Assembly: GCF_001500125.1 (NCBI RefSeq)
Contig: NZ_LQIV01000012.1
Coordinates: 248,001 to 312,000, forward strand
Origin: Mycobacterium sp. IS-1742
GTDB taxonomy: Bacteria; Actinomycetota; Actinomycetes; Mycobacteriales; Mycobacteriaceae
Reading direction: 5' to 3'
DNA: 64,000 nt
Below the pieces are notes generated by a model. The model was not told where the DNA came from. It worked only from the letters and a program-made list of their open reading frames with translations, and did not search any database. Made by a program: the position numbers and the translations under genes. The stretch's first letter is position 1. Each line of letters begins with the position of its first letter. Shown here piece after piece: positions 1-7,784 of this stretch.

Positions 1-61
1 CGGGTTTGGGTTCGGGCTGCCTGATCCGATAGCCTTAGCTGCCCACGCGGGACGTGGGACG

Positions 62-147
62 GTCCGAGTGGCGGAATGGCAGACGCGCTAGCTTGAGGTG
101 CTAGTGCCCTATTAACGGGCGTGGGGGTTCAAGTCCCCCCTCGGACA
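62..147 (+). tRNA. tRNA-Leu (anticodon GAG), host of the integration site
   Basis: The acceptor strands GTCCGAG (62-68) and CTCGGAC (140-146) pair fully, followed by discriminator A147. The anticodon arm CTAGC / loop TTGAGGT / GCTAG places GAG in the loop centre. The long variable arm with a CCC...GGG stem marks a class II tRNA, and the T-arm reads GGGGG-TTCAAGT-CCCCC. CCA is not encoded. The last 18 bases (130-147) belong to the element's attachment core, so the tRNA stays intact after integration. Its downstream flank is now element DNA. Confidence 0.93.
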
Positions 148-1775
148 CATCCGGCGACACGACTCAGGTCGGCAGTCGCCGTGACTCGCCGAAGATGCGG
201 GTCGTAGTCGAGACGCAGGCCCAAGCTTGCGTACACCTCGGCGCGCTCAGCTCCGGTTGCCGCGCCGAGGATGACCGACAGTCCGCCTAACTCCTTAACT
301 AACTCACTGATCTCGGCGGCACACATGGCGCGGGGCCGCGCCACTCGCTCAACGCGTGCCCTCAGCTCGTCGCGCTCGGCGGTACGTTGACGCAACGCAG
401 CAGTTAGATCCTCAACGGCCACGCCAGACTCCACGGCGGTGATCAAGGCAGCCACTTTGGCATTCGCCTCGCTCAGCTGGCGCTGCAAGGCGGCGTAGCC
501 AGGTCCGGCCGCCGGGTCCACGTCTTGCCCGCGTGCGAGGTCTTCTGGATCGGCCAGAGTGGCGATCCATTCGTCGAGTCGCGCTGTCACTGCGTCTTCG
601 CGGAGATAGACGGTGCGCGGATGATCACTCAGGTCCACAGGTACAGAACGTGACTTGCCGAACTCACAACGGTAGAGGATCCGCGTTGTTTGCTTCCCCG
701 GCCGGGCGGCGCCCTGCATGCGGCGTCCACATGCGGCACAGAACAGCAGCCCGCGCAGCGCATATGGCACCGTCGATTCTCTGCTACACACAAGACCCGG
801 ACCCCGCCGCGCCTGCATCCGAAGTCGGACAGCCCGCGCCAGCTCGTCAGTGATCAGCGCTTCGTGCGTTCGCCGGTCAGGTGCGATCCAGTCGACCTCG
901 TCACGCCACCGCATGCGAGTCTCGTACCCGGCAGCGACATCGTCGGGGTTGACCAAGACCTCGTATTTCTCCTGCTTGCCCCACACACGAATACCGCGGT
1001 ACGCCGGGTTGTCGAGGATTGCGCGGATCGCCGAATGGGACCATCCGCGCGGATCACGGTGCCGGTTCCGCTCCGGGTCATATTGGCTTGGTGATGGCAC
1101 TCCATCGTCGGTGAGCTGCTGTGCGATGAAGCGCAAGCCAGCACCATCGGCGTACATGCGGTAGATCCGCTCGACGACCGAACATGTCGCGGGGTCGGGT
1201 TCGAGACGATGGAGCCGCTGCCCAAGACTTGCCTTGGCAGGGTTGGGATGCGGGCCGGCATCGACGAGTCGATACCCGTACGGTGGGCGACCGCCGAGGT
1301 ATCTGGTTGTGTCCTGCGCGAGTGCCGACATCGCGGTACGGACGCGCATCTGGATTCGTGCGCGTTCTCCCTTGCTCATACCGCCGAAGAGCGTCATCAC
1401 GAGGTCGTGTGCCTCGGATCCGGGATCAACCGCTCCGCCGACTTCAGGCACCCATAGGCCAACCCCGTAGTGCGTGAGCACCGGGAAAGTGAGCGCAAAT
1501 TGCGGTCCGTAGAACGCGCGAGCAGGTTCCCCGATCACCACGGCATCGAAGCCACGGTCACGAGAAGTGACATCTGCAAGCAGACGTGAAGCCTCCGGTC
1601 TGCGTTTCCAGGGAAGCGAACGGCTTTGACCTATATCGAAGTAGTCGACAGCGAGGACTCCGCCATGCGGAGTGATCAGATCGATGGCACGACGTTTCTG
1701 CCAGCTGCGGCTCGCCTCGGGATCTTGAGCGTCCTCGGTACTCACTCGGCCATAGAAAGCGAACCTGAGGCTCAT
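129..1775 (-). CDS. Large serine recombinase (integrase) of the element
   Basis: This 548-residue site-specific recombinase should catalyse integration into and excision from tRNA-Leu. The resolvase-type catalytic domain starts with GRVSTED, where Ser12 is the likely nucleophile. A recombinase domain follows (GGRPPYGYRL, 161-170, to about 330), then a zinc ribbon (C346, C349, C370), a coiled-coil-like stretch (about 430-480) and a C-terminal tail. The ATG overlaps the stop of the upstream 65-codon ORF (ATGA). The reading frame ends inside the attachment site: the TGA stop is the complement of 129-131 and uses tRNA base T129. In the excised circle base A52905 would replace T129, turning TGA into TGT and adding 14 residues. 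AICEs in tRNA genes mostly use tyrosine integrases, so a serine enzyme here is unusual. Confidence 0.93.
   Translation of the reverse strand: MSLRFAFYGRVSTEDAQDPEASRSWQKRRAIDLITPHGGVLAVDYFDIGQSRSLPWKRRPEASRLLADVTSRDRGFDAVVIGEPARAFYGPQFALTFPVLTHYGVGLWVPEVGGAVDPGSEAHDLVMTLFGGMSKGERARIQMRVRTAMSALAQDTTRYLGGRPPYGYRLVDAGPHPNPAKASLGQRLHRLEPDPATCSVVERIYRMYADGAGLRFIAQQLTDDGVPSPSQYDPERNRHRDPRGWSHSAIRAILDNPAYRGIRVWGKQEKYEVLVNPDDVAAGYETRMRWRDEVDWIAPDRRTHEALITDELARAVRLRMQARRGPGLVCSRESTVPYALRGLLFCAACGRRMQGAARPGKQTTRILYRCEFGKSRSVPVDLSDHPRTVYLREDAVTARLDEWIATLADPEDLARGQDVDPAAGPGYAALQRQLSEANAKVAALITAVESGVAVEDLTAALRQRTAERDELRARVERVARPRAMCAAEISELVKELGGLSVILGAATGAERAEVYASLGLRLDYDPHLRRVTATADLSRVAGCVRGGT
130..148. 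repeat. attL core: 19-bp direct repeat of the element end
   Basis: CAAGTCCCCCCTCGGACAC at 130-148 is repeated exactly at 52906-52924. Identity stops at once on both sides (T129 versus A52905; A149 versus C52925). It covers the tRNA T-loop, T-stem and 3' acceptor strand. The stop codon of the integrase gene (complement of 129-131) straddles the left edge of this core. Confidence 0.9.
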
Positions 1776-1969
1776 GCCACTTCCCTTCGTGATCCGCGGG
1801 TCCGGTCCCGCACAGCCAGTATGACGTTTACCAGCGCGCGGTTGGCCTCGCGCGGAAGCCGATTCCGGTTCGGCAGGTCAATTTGAACACCTCCCTCTGA
1901 CATGCTCGGTGCATTAATTCGAGCGTCACATTCGGAGCGAGCATGTGGGGTTGGGCATCGTTCAGCCAT
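1772..1969 (-). CDS. Small ORF in the xis position; candidate recombination directionality factor
   Basis: A 65-residue, Arg-rich product I do not recognise. It starts with an ATG overlapping the rep stop (ATGGCTGA) behind an AGGGG ribosome site six bases upstream, and its stop overlaps the integrase ATG. It therefore sits in a translationally coupled rep-orf-int chain, exactly where AICEs keep xis. No MerR-type excisionase helix-turn-helix is visible. The half from Met23 (start 1903) looks more like a folded, charged protein than the N-terminal part, so a 43-residue form is possible. Directionality factors of serine integrases share little sequence, so the role rests on position alone. Confidence 0.5.
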   Translation of the reverse strand: MAERCPTPHARSECDARINAPSMSEGGVQIDLPNRNRLPREANRALVNVILAVRDRTRGSRREVA

Positions 1970-3452
1970 CGCTTGCCCCTGGTGGATCCCAATGCTGGCT
2001 GCGTGTGTGGCGACGGGCTTCCACTAGTCCGATGCGGCGGATGTGAATACGTTGGAGGGCCGCGGAATAGACGAGACTGCGATCGCCGAGGCTGCCGGGG
2101 CCGGCACGGTCAAACTCCCACGCCACCAGATCATCGCCACCGGCGAAGTCACAGTCGGGATCGTATTGGTATGCAGTGCTTTTCGAGCTTTCCTGACGCG
2201 TCCAAATGGCGCGCTGTTCGCGCAGCACGGTCATGGTAGTCGAATAACGGCGGGATTTGCTGGTGATGTGGCCGCGGAATCCGAGGGTGTGCAACCACCG
2301 CCCGATGCCGGACAGTCCTTTGTCCGCGAGATCGCTGATGGTGGTCAGGATGGTCCGCACATGCTCGGACACGTCCAGGTCGGGTATGGCTTCCGTAGAT
2401 AGGCGGCGTGCGCTGATTCCGAGGGCTGCCAAGGATTTGGTGACATACTTGGCGAGATAGCGCGCCACCAGCCGGCTAGACATGGACCGGCTTGAGCCTG
2501 AATTGTGCTCATTTGGCGGCGGATCCACCGATGCGGTTAGCGGTTGGGTGTCGATCTGTGTGCCGAACCGTATCGTCTGCCCACCGCCATCGGCTGTCGG
2601 GTCGTTGACGGTGAGTGTGACGGTGCGGATGGCGTACTGGATGACCTTAGCGAGTTCGACTGCACCGATAGGTGATTCCCACCCGGGGCGGTCAAGGTCG
2701 TCGTGGGGATCCAGGCGGATCAGTGCGTGGATGTGTGGGATAGCGCGGGCTTGCAGTTCGACGATCTTGATGAAGCTCACTCGCACCGTATCCGGGTCAA
2801 CTCCGGCGGCTTTCAGGCTTTTGCGTAGGGCGCGCCGCAGGGTGATGGTGAAGCGTCGCCACAGTTCGGGCAGGTGCCACGTGAACAGCACATGCCCGGC
2901 ATAGTCGTAGCACTCCGGACACAGCGGCTGGCCGACCCGCTCGTCGCCATGATCATGGGACATGCTGCACCACAATTGTTTTCCATGCGGGCAGCGTCGG
3001 TAGCCGCCGACCCGGTGCTGGTCGCGGCACACCTGCGCTGCCTTCTCCCGTGACTTCGTGGCGGTGTGGACGGCCCCGAAGCTCGGTGCGGTGAGAGTGA
3101 CAAACACTTGCGGATGATCGGCCACCGTGGTGGGCATGCCGTGGTGACCGCCAGCGGCACCGGCGTGCACGAGTTGCCAGGTGTCGCGGGCGTAGAGATC
3201 CGAGCAGGAGGGGCAGATGTGGGCGCGACGGTTGTTGCAGCGCGTCCATACCACCCGCTGACGCCCGTACTCATCGGCACCGATCAGCTGGATGGGGTGG
3301 GCGCAGAATCCGACGGATTCTGCTCGTCGCCACCAGGATTCGTATCCCATCGAGGCGGCGCGCCGCACCATCTGCTCGACCACCCGGGCGGTGTCAGCTG
3401 TATCCGGAACACCCGGTAGGACAAGCTGCGCCGATGTCGTGGAGCTATTCAC
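1962..3452 (-). CDS. RepSA-like replication initiator of the element
   Basis: A 496-residue initiator thought to nick the element's origin and start rolling-circle replication after excision. Visible motifs are FVTLTAPSFG (117-126), the metal-binding HIH within AIPHIHALIR (240-242) and the YLAKYVTK block (332-339) with the likely catalytic tyrosine. Cysteine pairs at 72-83 and 178-181 may bind zinc. I chose GTG 3452, since it follows a GAGGG ribosome site and overlaps the ftsK stop (GTGAATAG). The frame stays open upstream to 3611, but that part lies inside ftsK. It belongs to the RepSA/actinobacterial initiator group typical of pSAM2-like elements. Confidence 0.85.
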   Translation of the reverse strand: MNSSTTSAQLVLPGVPDTADTARVVEQMVRRAASMGYESWWRRAESVGFCAHPIQLIGADEYGRQRVVWTRCNNRRAHICPSCSDLYARDTWQLVHAGAAGGHHGMPTTVADHPQVFVTLTAPSFGAVHTATKSREKAAQVCRDQHRVGGYRRCPHGKQLWCSMSHDHGDERVGQPLCPECYDYAGHVLFTWHLPELWRRFTITLRRALRKSLKAAGVDPDTVRVSFIKIVELQARAIPHIHALIRLDPHDDLDRPGWESPIGAVELAKVIQYAIRTVTLTVNDPTADGGGQTIRFGTQIDTQPLTASVDPPPNEHNSGSSRSMSSRLVARYLAKYVTKSLAALGISARRLSTEAIPDLDVSEHVRTILTTISDLADKGLSGIGRWLHTLGFRGHITSKSRRYSTTMTVLREQRAIWTRQESSKSTAYQYDPDCDFAGGDDLVAWEFDRAGPGSLGDRSLVYSAALQRIHIRRIGLVEARRHTRSQHWDPPGASDG

Positions 3453-4890
3453 CGCTGCCCTCACTCGCGGTGTGGCCGGTATCGGTGTTGTGTGGCTGGT
3501 GGGGCTTGTTCGGTCGCCTCGCGGTTCGGCGGAACCGGCTGGCCAGGGCGGTAATGTCGTGGTCGGTGACGTGAAAGGCCCGCACCCGCTGGGCGTGGGC
3601 GGTGCCGTCAACCATCATGTAGCCCACCCCGGGGGTGGTGTCGGGGATGCGGTCGCATTCTGCCCCGGCATCGCGCGCCCCTTGGCCGAGGACCATGGTG
3701 GTTTGGGTGGCTTCGGTCAGCCGCAACCCGATCCGCACCGTGAACAGCTGCCGTACCGGCAGGGTGTCTTTGGCCGGGTCTTGGACCGCGGCGACCACGC
3801 TGATGCCGACTGCGCGGCCTTGGGAGAGCAGCAGGCCCAGGAGTTGTTCGACTTCGGTGCGGACCTTGCGGTCGGTCACGTATGCGGTCAGTGCGGCGAT
3901 CTCATCGATCACCGCAACGAACAACGGCTCCGACGTCGTGGGGGTGTGTAGGCGGGTGTGGCCGCGCAGACGATTCGCCCGGGCGTGCATCACCGTGACG
4001 AGCTGGCGTAGCAACTCCAGGGTGGTGTCGGTGGCGTCGTGGGTGAACACGGTGAACAGGGGTGCTCCGGCACCGAGTTCCATGCCGCCTTTGGGGTCGA
4101 TGACACACAACCGGACCAGCCCGGTCTTCACCGCGGGGGCAATGCCGGCGATCAACGACCACAGCACTGAGCCTTTGCCTGCGCCGGTTGCCCCGGCGAT
4201 CAGCACGTGGTGACCGAGCAGCGGCACCTGCCACCAATGTCGCGTTTCGGTGATCCCGACCCGCACCGACACCAGATCGACCGGGGTGGCCGGGGTTGGC
4301 ATGGGCAGGGCGATCGGTTCAGCCAGCACGTCTGCGCGCATTAACGTGATGCGCAGTTCGCCGGGCGAGATGGCGGTGATGCTGATGCGGCCGGCGCGCC
4401 ACGCGGCGGCCAGCGCGTCGGACTGTTTATGCCAATCTGCCACGGACTGGCCGGTGACGATCCGCACCACGAGCACATCGGTGGTTTTACCGATCGTCAC
4501 CGTGCGCAGGGTGGGAGTGAGAGTGCGTCCGCCGAGGGTGGCGGTCAGGCCGTGCAAGGTGCAGGTCGATTCCCAGGTGCGGGTGTAGCGCGACCACGTG
4601 AGCCAGCGCCGCCGTACCGGTTCGGTCACCCAGGCGCGAAATGACCCCGGTTGGAGCCAGGCCCAGCCCGCATACCCGGCACTGCACACGATCGCGCAGA
4701 TCAGGCCCACGCGTGGGCCGTGGCTGATAGCAAGGACGAGGCTGGCGATGATGGGCACGCTGATCGCCGGGAACAGCACCGCCCACCACAGCACATACCC
4801 GGATGCGGTGAACAGCGACATGACCAGTTCTCCGAACCAGTCGTCATCGCCTGATCCACTGTTGGTGGTGTTCTTCTTGTTCGATGTCAT
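3445..4890 (-). CDS. FtsK/SpoIIIE-type DNA translocase (TraB/TraSA-like transfer protein)
   Basis: A 481-residue membrane-anchored ATPase expected to pump double-stranded element DNA into a recipient during conjugation. Two hydrophobic segments (about 32-56 and 60-80) form the N-terminal anchor. The motor has Walker A GATGAGKGS (233-241) and Walker B LFVAVIDE (323-330), and a KGGMELG motif lies between them. ATG 4890 is preceded by GGAGGG; the open frame continues upstream without a better start. It is the first gene of the overlapping ftsK-rep-orf65-int chain. AICEs typically need no other transfer protein, which fits the absence of relaxase genes. Confidence 0.88.
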   Translation of the reverse strand: MTSNKKNTTNSGSGDDDWFGELVMSLFTASGYVLWWAVLFPAISVPIIASLVLAISHGPRVGLICAIVCSAGYAGWAWLQPGSFRAWVTEPVRRRWLTWSRYTRTWESTCTLHGLTATLGGRTLTPTLRTVTIGKTTDVLVVRIVTGQSVADWHKQSDALAAAWRAGRISITAISPGELRITLMRADVLAEPIALPMPTPATPVDLVSVRVGITETRHWWQVPLLGHHVLIAGATGAGKGSVLWSLIAGIAPAVKTGLVRLCVIDPKGGMELGAGAPLFTVFTHDATDTTLELLRQLVTVMHARANRLRGHTRLHTPTTSEPLFVAVIDEIAALTAYVTDRKVRTEVEQLLGLLLSQGRAVGISVVAAVQDPAKDTLPVRQLFTVRIGLRLTEATQTTMVLGQGARDAGAECDRIPDTTPGVGYMMVDGTAHAQRVRAFHVTDHDITALASRFRRTARRPNKPHQPHNTDTGHTASEGSGE

Positions 4891-4994
4891 GAGAGATGCC
4901 CTCCGTGAGCGTGTGGTCAACAGCAATGCCCGGGGTGTCGGGGTGGCGGGGTGCGATGATCTGCTCACCGCACCCCACACCCGCTTGGGGGTTG

Positions 4995-5339
4995 TTACTT
5001 CTGCGGGCGTGTCTGCTCACTCGGCGCAGCACCACTGGCGGTGGCGGCGGTGAGGGCATCAGCACGGAACGCCACCCCGCTGCGATCACCTTGGGCCCAC
5101 GGGATGGCCACCAGACCAACTACCGAAACAGGCTGCGTGACTGTCACTTTGGGGTCTCCTGCCACAGTGACAATGAGCACTTCGCCGCCGGAGTCATCCA
5201 GCGCGAGGACCTGGGTGGCGTACATCGGCATCCCGGTGGCGGTGTCGACTTTCGGGGCGCCGGTTTCGAAGTTCAGCCGTGGCTCAGGAGCGCGGGTGAC
5301 GATAAAACGAGTCCCAGACGTATCGATTCTCAAACGCAT
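4995..5339 (-). CDS. Conserved-looking AICE protein of unknown function
   Basis: A 114-residue protein starting MRLRIDTSGTRF, with mostly beta-rich sequence (alternating hydrophobic/polar stretches through residue 90) and a disordered Ala/Ser/Thr-rich tail. No signal peptide or membrane segment is seen. It lies 104 bases upstream of ftsK in the same direction and is the first gene after the divergent promoter region shared with the helix-turn-helix regulator. Small proteins of this type sit next to FtsK in many actinobacterial elements. A nucleic-acid-binding beta-barrel fold is one guess, but I cannot assign a function. Confidence 0.6.
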   Translation of the reverse strand: MRLRIDTSGTRFIVTRAPEPRLNFETGAPKVDTATGMPMYATQVLALDDSGGEVLIVTVAGDPKVTVTQPVSVVGLVAIPWAQGDRSGVAFRADALTAATASGAAPSEQTRPQK

Positions 5340-5395
5340 TGTCCTACTGGTCCTTTCGTGAGCTGTTGACGCCGGTCCGGCGCTGGACTCAGTTC

Positions 5396-5492
5396 ACGTG
5401 GACATCACGGACGTTGCGAGAGACATATGCCGACATTTCCGACACATCCACGGGCATTTCGGACACGGCCCGGACATACCCACGGACATCAC
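5396..5492. promoter_or_regulatory. Divergent control region with clustered GACAT/GACAC repeats
   Basis: Between the leftward 114-codon gene and the rightward regulator gene, GGACATCAC occurs at 5400-5408 and 5484-5492. Between them are further GACAT/GACAC units, including the pair CCGACATTTCCGACAC (5430-5445) and CGGGCATTTCGGACAC (5451-5466), spaced 21 bases apart. Such clustering suggests binding sites for the element regulator, or initiator iterons. Confidence 0.4.
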
Positions 5493-5593
5493 ACCGGCAC
5501 TATCGCCGCCGGGTGGCGGCAGTCGCATGGCAAACTAGACACCACGCGCTGAGGGATGGATACGGACGACACGGGAAGATGTGCGCTGGCACG

Positions 5594-6394
5594 ATGGACG
5601 AGCAGGACGGCACCGAGGCCGCCATCACTCCCAACGATCGCCTCGTGCAGCGGCTACACGCCAAAGGTCTGTCCTCGCAGCGGTTCGCCACCGCGGTGGG
5701 TGTCGATATCAAGTCGGTGCGACGCTGGCTGGCCGATAGCGACTACAGAATTCGCGAACACAACGCCCACAGAGCCAGCGAGGTGCTCGACTGCACCCCG
5801 CATGACCTGTGGCCCAACCAGTACCCACCCTCCACCGCGAGCGCAGTGGCAACAGCGTCTGCGGGTGGGCCGTTCACCGCGACCCTGTATGCCAGCCGCA
5901 CCCAGCTACCCATCACCATGTGGCAGCAGCATTTCGCCGACGCCACCACCGGCATCGACATCCTCGTCCTGGCGGCCACGTTCCTGTTCGACACCCTCGA
6001 CGGATTCCTCGACACCCTGCTCGCCGCCGCCGCCCGCGGTGTGACGGTGCGGTTTCTCGTCGGGGACCCCGACACCCCCACCACGATCCTGCGCGGCGAG
6101 GAGGAAGGGATCGGCGAGGCCGTCATCGCCCGCTGCCGCACGTCCGTGGAACTGCTCGCCCCTCACGCCGGCACCCCGGGGCTGGACATCCGCACCCACG
6201 ACACCGCGCTCTACACGTCGATCTTTCGGGTCGATGACGCCATGATCGTCAACTTCCACATCTACGGCTCAGCCGGGCGCAACAACCCTGTGCTGGTTCT
6301 GTCACGTCACCACGAGCCACGGCTCTGGGCCACCCTTGAAGACGCTTTCACCCAGGTCTGGGACCATGCCAGACCGCTGACCTCGAAAGGCTGA
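5594..6394 (+). CDS. Helix-turn-helix regulator with C-terminal PLD-like (DUF5919-type) domain
   Basis: A 266-residue protein with an N-terminal XRE-like DNA-binding domain (about 12-60; GLSSQRFATAVGVDIKSVRRWL) and a C-terminal half resembling a degenerate phospholipase-D fold (GVTVRFLVGDPD, then HDTALYTSIFRVDDAMIVNF). The PLD-like half lacks a clear HxK catalytic motif, so it is probably a sensor. Proteins of this design are common in AICEs next to Nudix genes and may control the switch between integrated and replicating states, as Pra does in pSAM2. Start choice is uncertain: ATG 5579 is an alternative, and the frame stays open back to 5339. The Nudix gene follows after five bases. Confidence 0.75.
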   Translation: MDEQDGTEAAITPNDRLVQRLHAKGLSSQRFATAVGVDIKSVRRWLADSDYRIREHNAHRASEVLDCTPHDLWPNQYPPSTASAVATASAGGPFTATLYASRTQLPITMWQQHFADATTGIDILVLAATFLFDTLDGFLDTLLAAAARGVTVRFLVGDPDTPTTILRGEEEGIGEAVIARCRTSVELLAPHAGTPGLDIRTHDTALYTSIFRVDDAMIVNFHIYGSAGRNNPVLVLSRHHEPRLWATLEDAFTQVWDHARPLTSKG

Positions 6395-6399
6395 CCCCG

Positions 6400-6867
6400 A
6401 TGCGCACCGACTACTACAACGACCCCAACGCCCCGGCGCCCAACAGTGTCGTTCCGTCGGCCTCGGCCATCGTCACCGACGAACACGGTCGCATTCTGCT
6501 GATCAAACGCCGCGACAACACCCTGTGGGCGCTACCGGGCGGCGGCCACGACATCGGCGAAACTATCGCCGACACCGCCGTGCGGGAAGTCAAAGAGGAA
6601 ACCGGGCTTGACGTCAAAGTCACGGGTCTGGTCGGTGTCTACACCAATCCCCGCCACGTGGTCGCGTTCACCGATGGCGAAGTCCGCCAGCAATTCTCGC
6701 TCCTGTTCACCACCACGGTGCTCGGCGGCACCCTTGCCATCGACCACGAAAGCACGGACATCGCCTGGACTGCACCCGACGAGATCCCTAACCTGGATAT
6801 GCATCCGTCGATGAGGCTGCGCATCGAGCACTACCTGCAACACCGCGACGGCCCCTACCTCGGCTAA
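6400..6867 (+). CDS. Nudix hydrolase
   Basis: A 155-residue Nudix-family pyrophosphohydrolase. The full Nudix box G-x5-E-x7-REVKEETGL occupies residues 48-70 with all catalytic acids present. It lies five bases after the regulator gene, so the two are co-transcribed. Nudix genes recur at this position in actinobacterial elements. The substrate is unknown: a nucleotide alarmone or damaged nucleotide is plausible, with the neighbouring HD-domain enzyme perhaps acting in the same chemistry. Confidence 0.85.
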   Translation: MRTDYYNDPNAPAPNSVVPSASAIVTDEHGRILLIKRRDNTLWALPGGGHDIGETIADTAVREVKEETGLDVKVTGLVGVYTNPRHVVAFTDGEVRQQFSLLFTTTVLGGTLAIDHESTDIAWTAPDEIPNLDMHPSMRLRIEHYLQHRDGPYLG

Positions 6868-6877
6868 CCGGCTGGGT

Positions 6878-7435
6878 TTATAGCCAGTCGCGTACTCGCC
6901 GGACGGCCGCCAACAATTCGTCGCGGCCCGCGTCGACCGCCCGGTGCACCGGGTCCTCGGATCCATAACGCGACAGCACGTCGCGTAACCGATCGCGCGG
7001 TGATATCGGCGCCCCGTCAGGTCCGGTCGTCAGATCGCAAAAAGTCAGCACATCAAGGAAATCGCTGGGCGGATCACTGAACGCGGATAAGCCTGACAAG
7101 CCCCGCTCGGCAGCCTCCGCGTGCGCTCCGGTATGAAAGGCCACCAAGGAGGCGGCCAGCTCCCCGAAGCCGGCCGCTCGCACGTACTCCGCTCCATCGA
7201 GCGGATGAAACCCGGTCCGGCGCAACGACGATGCGTAACCGATATCGTGCAGCCACGCCGCTGCGACCAGACAGTCCGCTGTCTGGGGATCGAAACGCCG
7301 ACTCAACCGCTCGGCAGTCGCCGCGACGCCCCGGACATGCGCCAACCGCCGCGGCTGCTCAGCCAGCCGCGTCTCGGTCTCGCGCCGTGCACGCTGCGTC
7401 AGAACCCCGCTCACAGCCGCCAGCTTACGAGCCAC
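6878..7435 (-). CDS. HD-domain metal-dependent phosphohydrolase
   Basis: A 185-residue HD-domain protein with H33 (LAHVRG), the HD pair H63-D64 (WLHDIGYA) and a late aspartate (FCDLTTG, about 133), the usual metal-binding set. The family hydrolyses phosphate esters of nucleotides. It is convergent with the Nudix gene, ten bases from its end, and closes the AICE backbone before the cargo begins. Nudix plus HD proteins are a recurrent pair in these elements; their role is unknown. Confidence 0.8.
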   Translation of the reverse strand: MARKLAAVSGVLTQRARRETETRLAEQPRRLAHVRGVAATAERLSRRFDPQTADCLVAAAWLHDIGYASSLRRTGFHPLDGAEYVRAAGFGELAASLVAFHTGAHAEAAERGLSGLSAFSDPPSDFLDVLTFCDLTTGPDGAPISPRDRLRDVLSRYGSEDPVHRAVDAGRDELLAAVRRVRDWL

Positions 7436-7784
7436 AGCACCATGACGCAGCCCCCTCGCAGCTTATGACGTAGATCCTGGAGGCCAGGATCTGCGAGGAA
7501 CGGCGGCTACCTGCAGGCTTCGCTACGCTCGCTCTGCTCCCGTACGCTGGCGCTCCCGTCCGCGCCGCTCCCTGCGCTTCGCCCTCCGTCCGCCGCCACG
7601 CACACATGCACCCACGACCGGCGCCGGAACTAAGTCGCAGGCCACCACAGCTCTGGCATCACGACGAAGCGCAGCTGCCCTCGCTCCTCGCCGCATCGAG
7701 ACGCCGCGAGCGGCAGGCTGGACCAACAGCCGCCTGACCGTCGTTGACCTGCGATGTGAGAACTTTCTTTACTGGTATCAAGAA
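7436..7784. other. Gene-free junction between element backbone and cargo
   Basis: I see no convincing gene in these roughly 350 bases. The stretch 7508-7620 is pyrimidine-rich on the + strand, with repeated CGCTC-type words. Open frames here lack ribosome sites and recognisable protein character. A nested hairpin lies at 7454-7498. This is where the transfer and replication backbone ends and lipid-catabolic cargo begins. Confidence 0.5.
7454..7498. other. Nested inverted repeat at the backbone/cargo junction
   Basis: Inner arms AGATCCTGG (7472-7480) and CCAGGATCT (7484-7492) pair perfectly around AGG. Outer arms CCTCGCAG (7454-7461) and CTGCGAGG (7491-7498) are also perfect complements, sharing two bases with the inner arm. 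No T-run follows, so it is not a textbook terminator. It could be a replication or transfer origin structure, or a terminator for the HD gene's upstream side. Confidence 0.4.
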
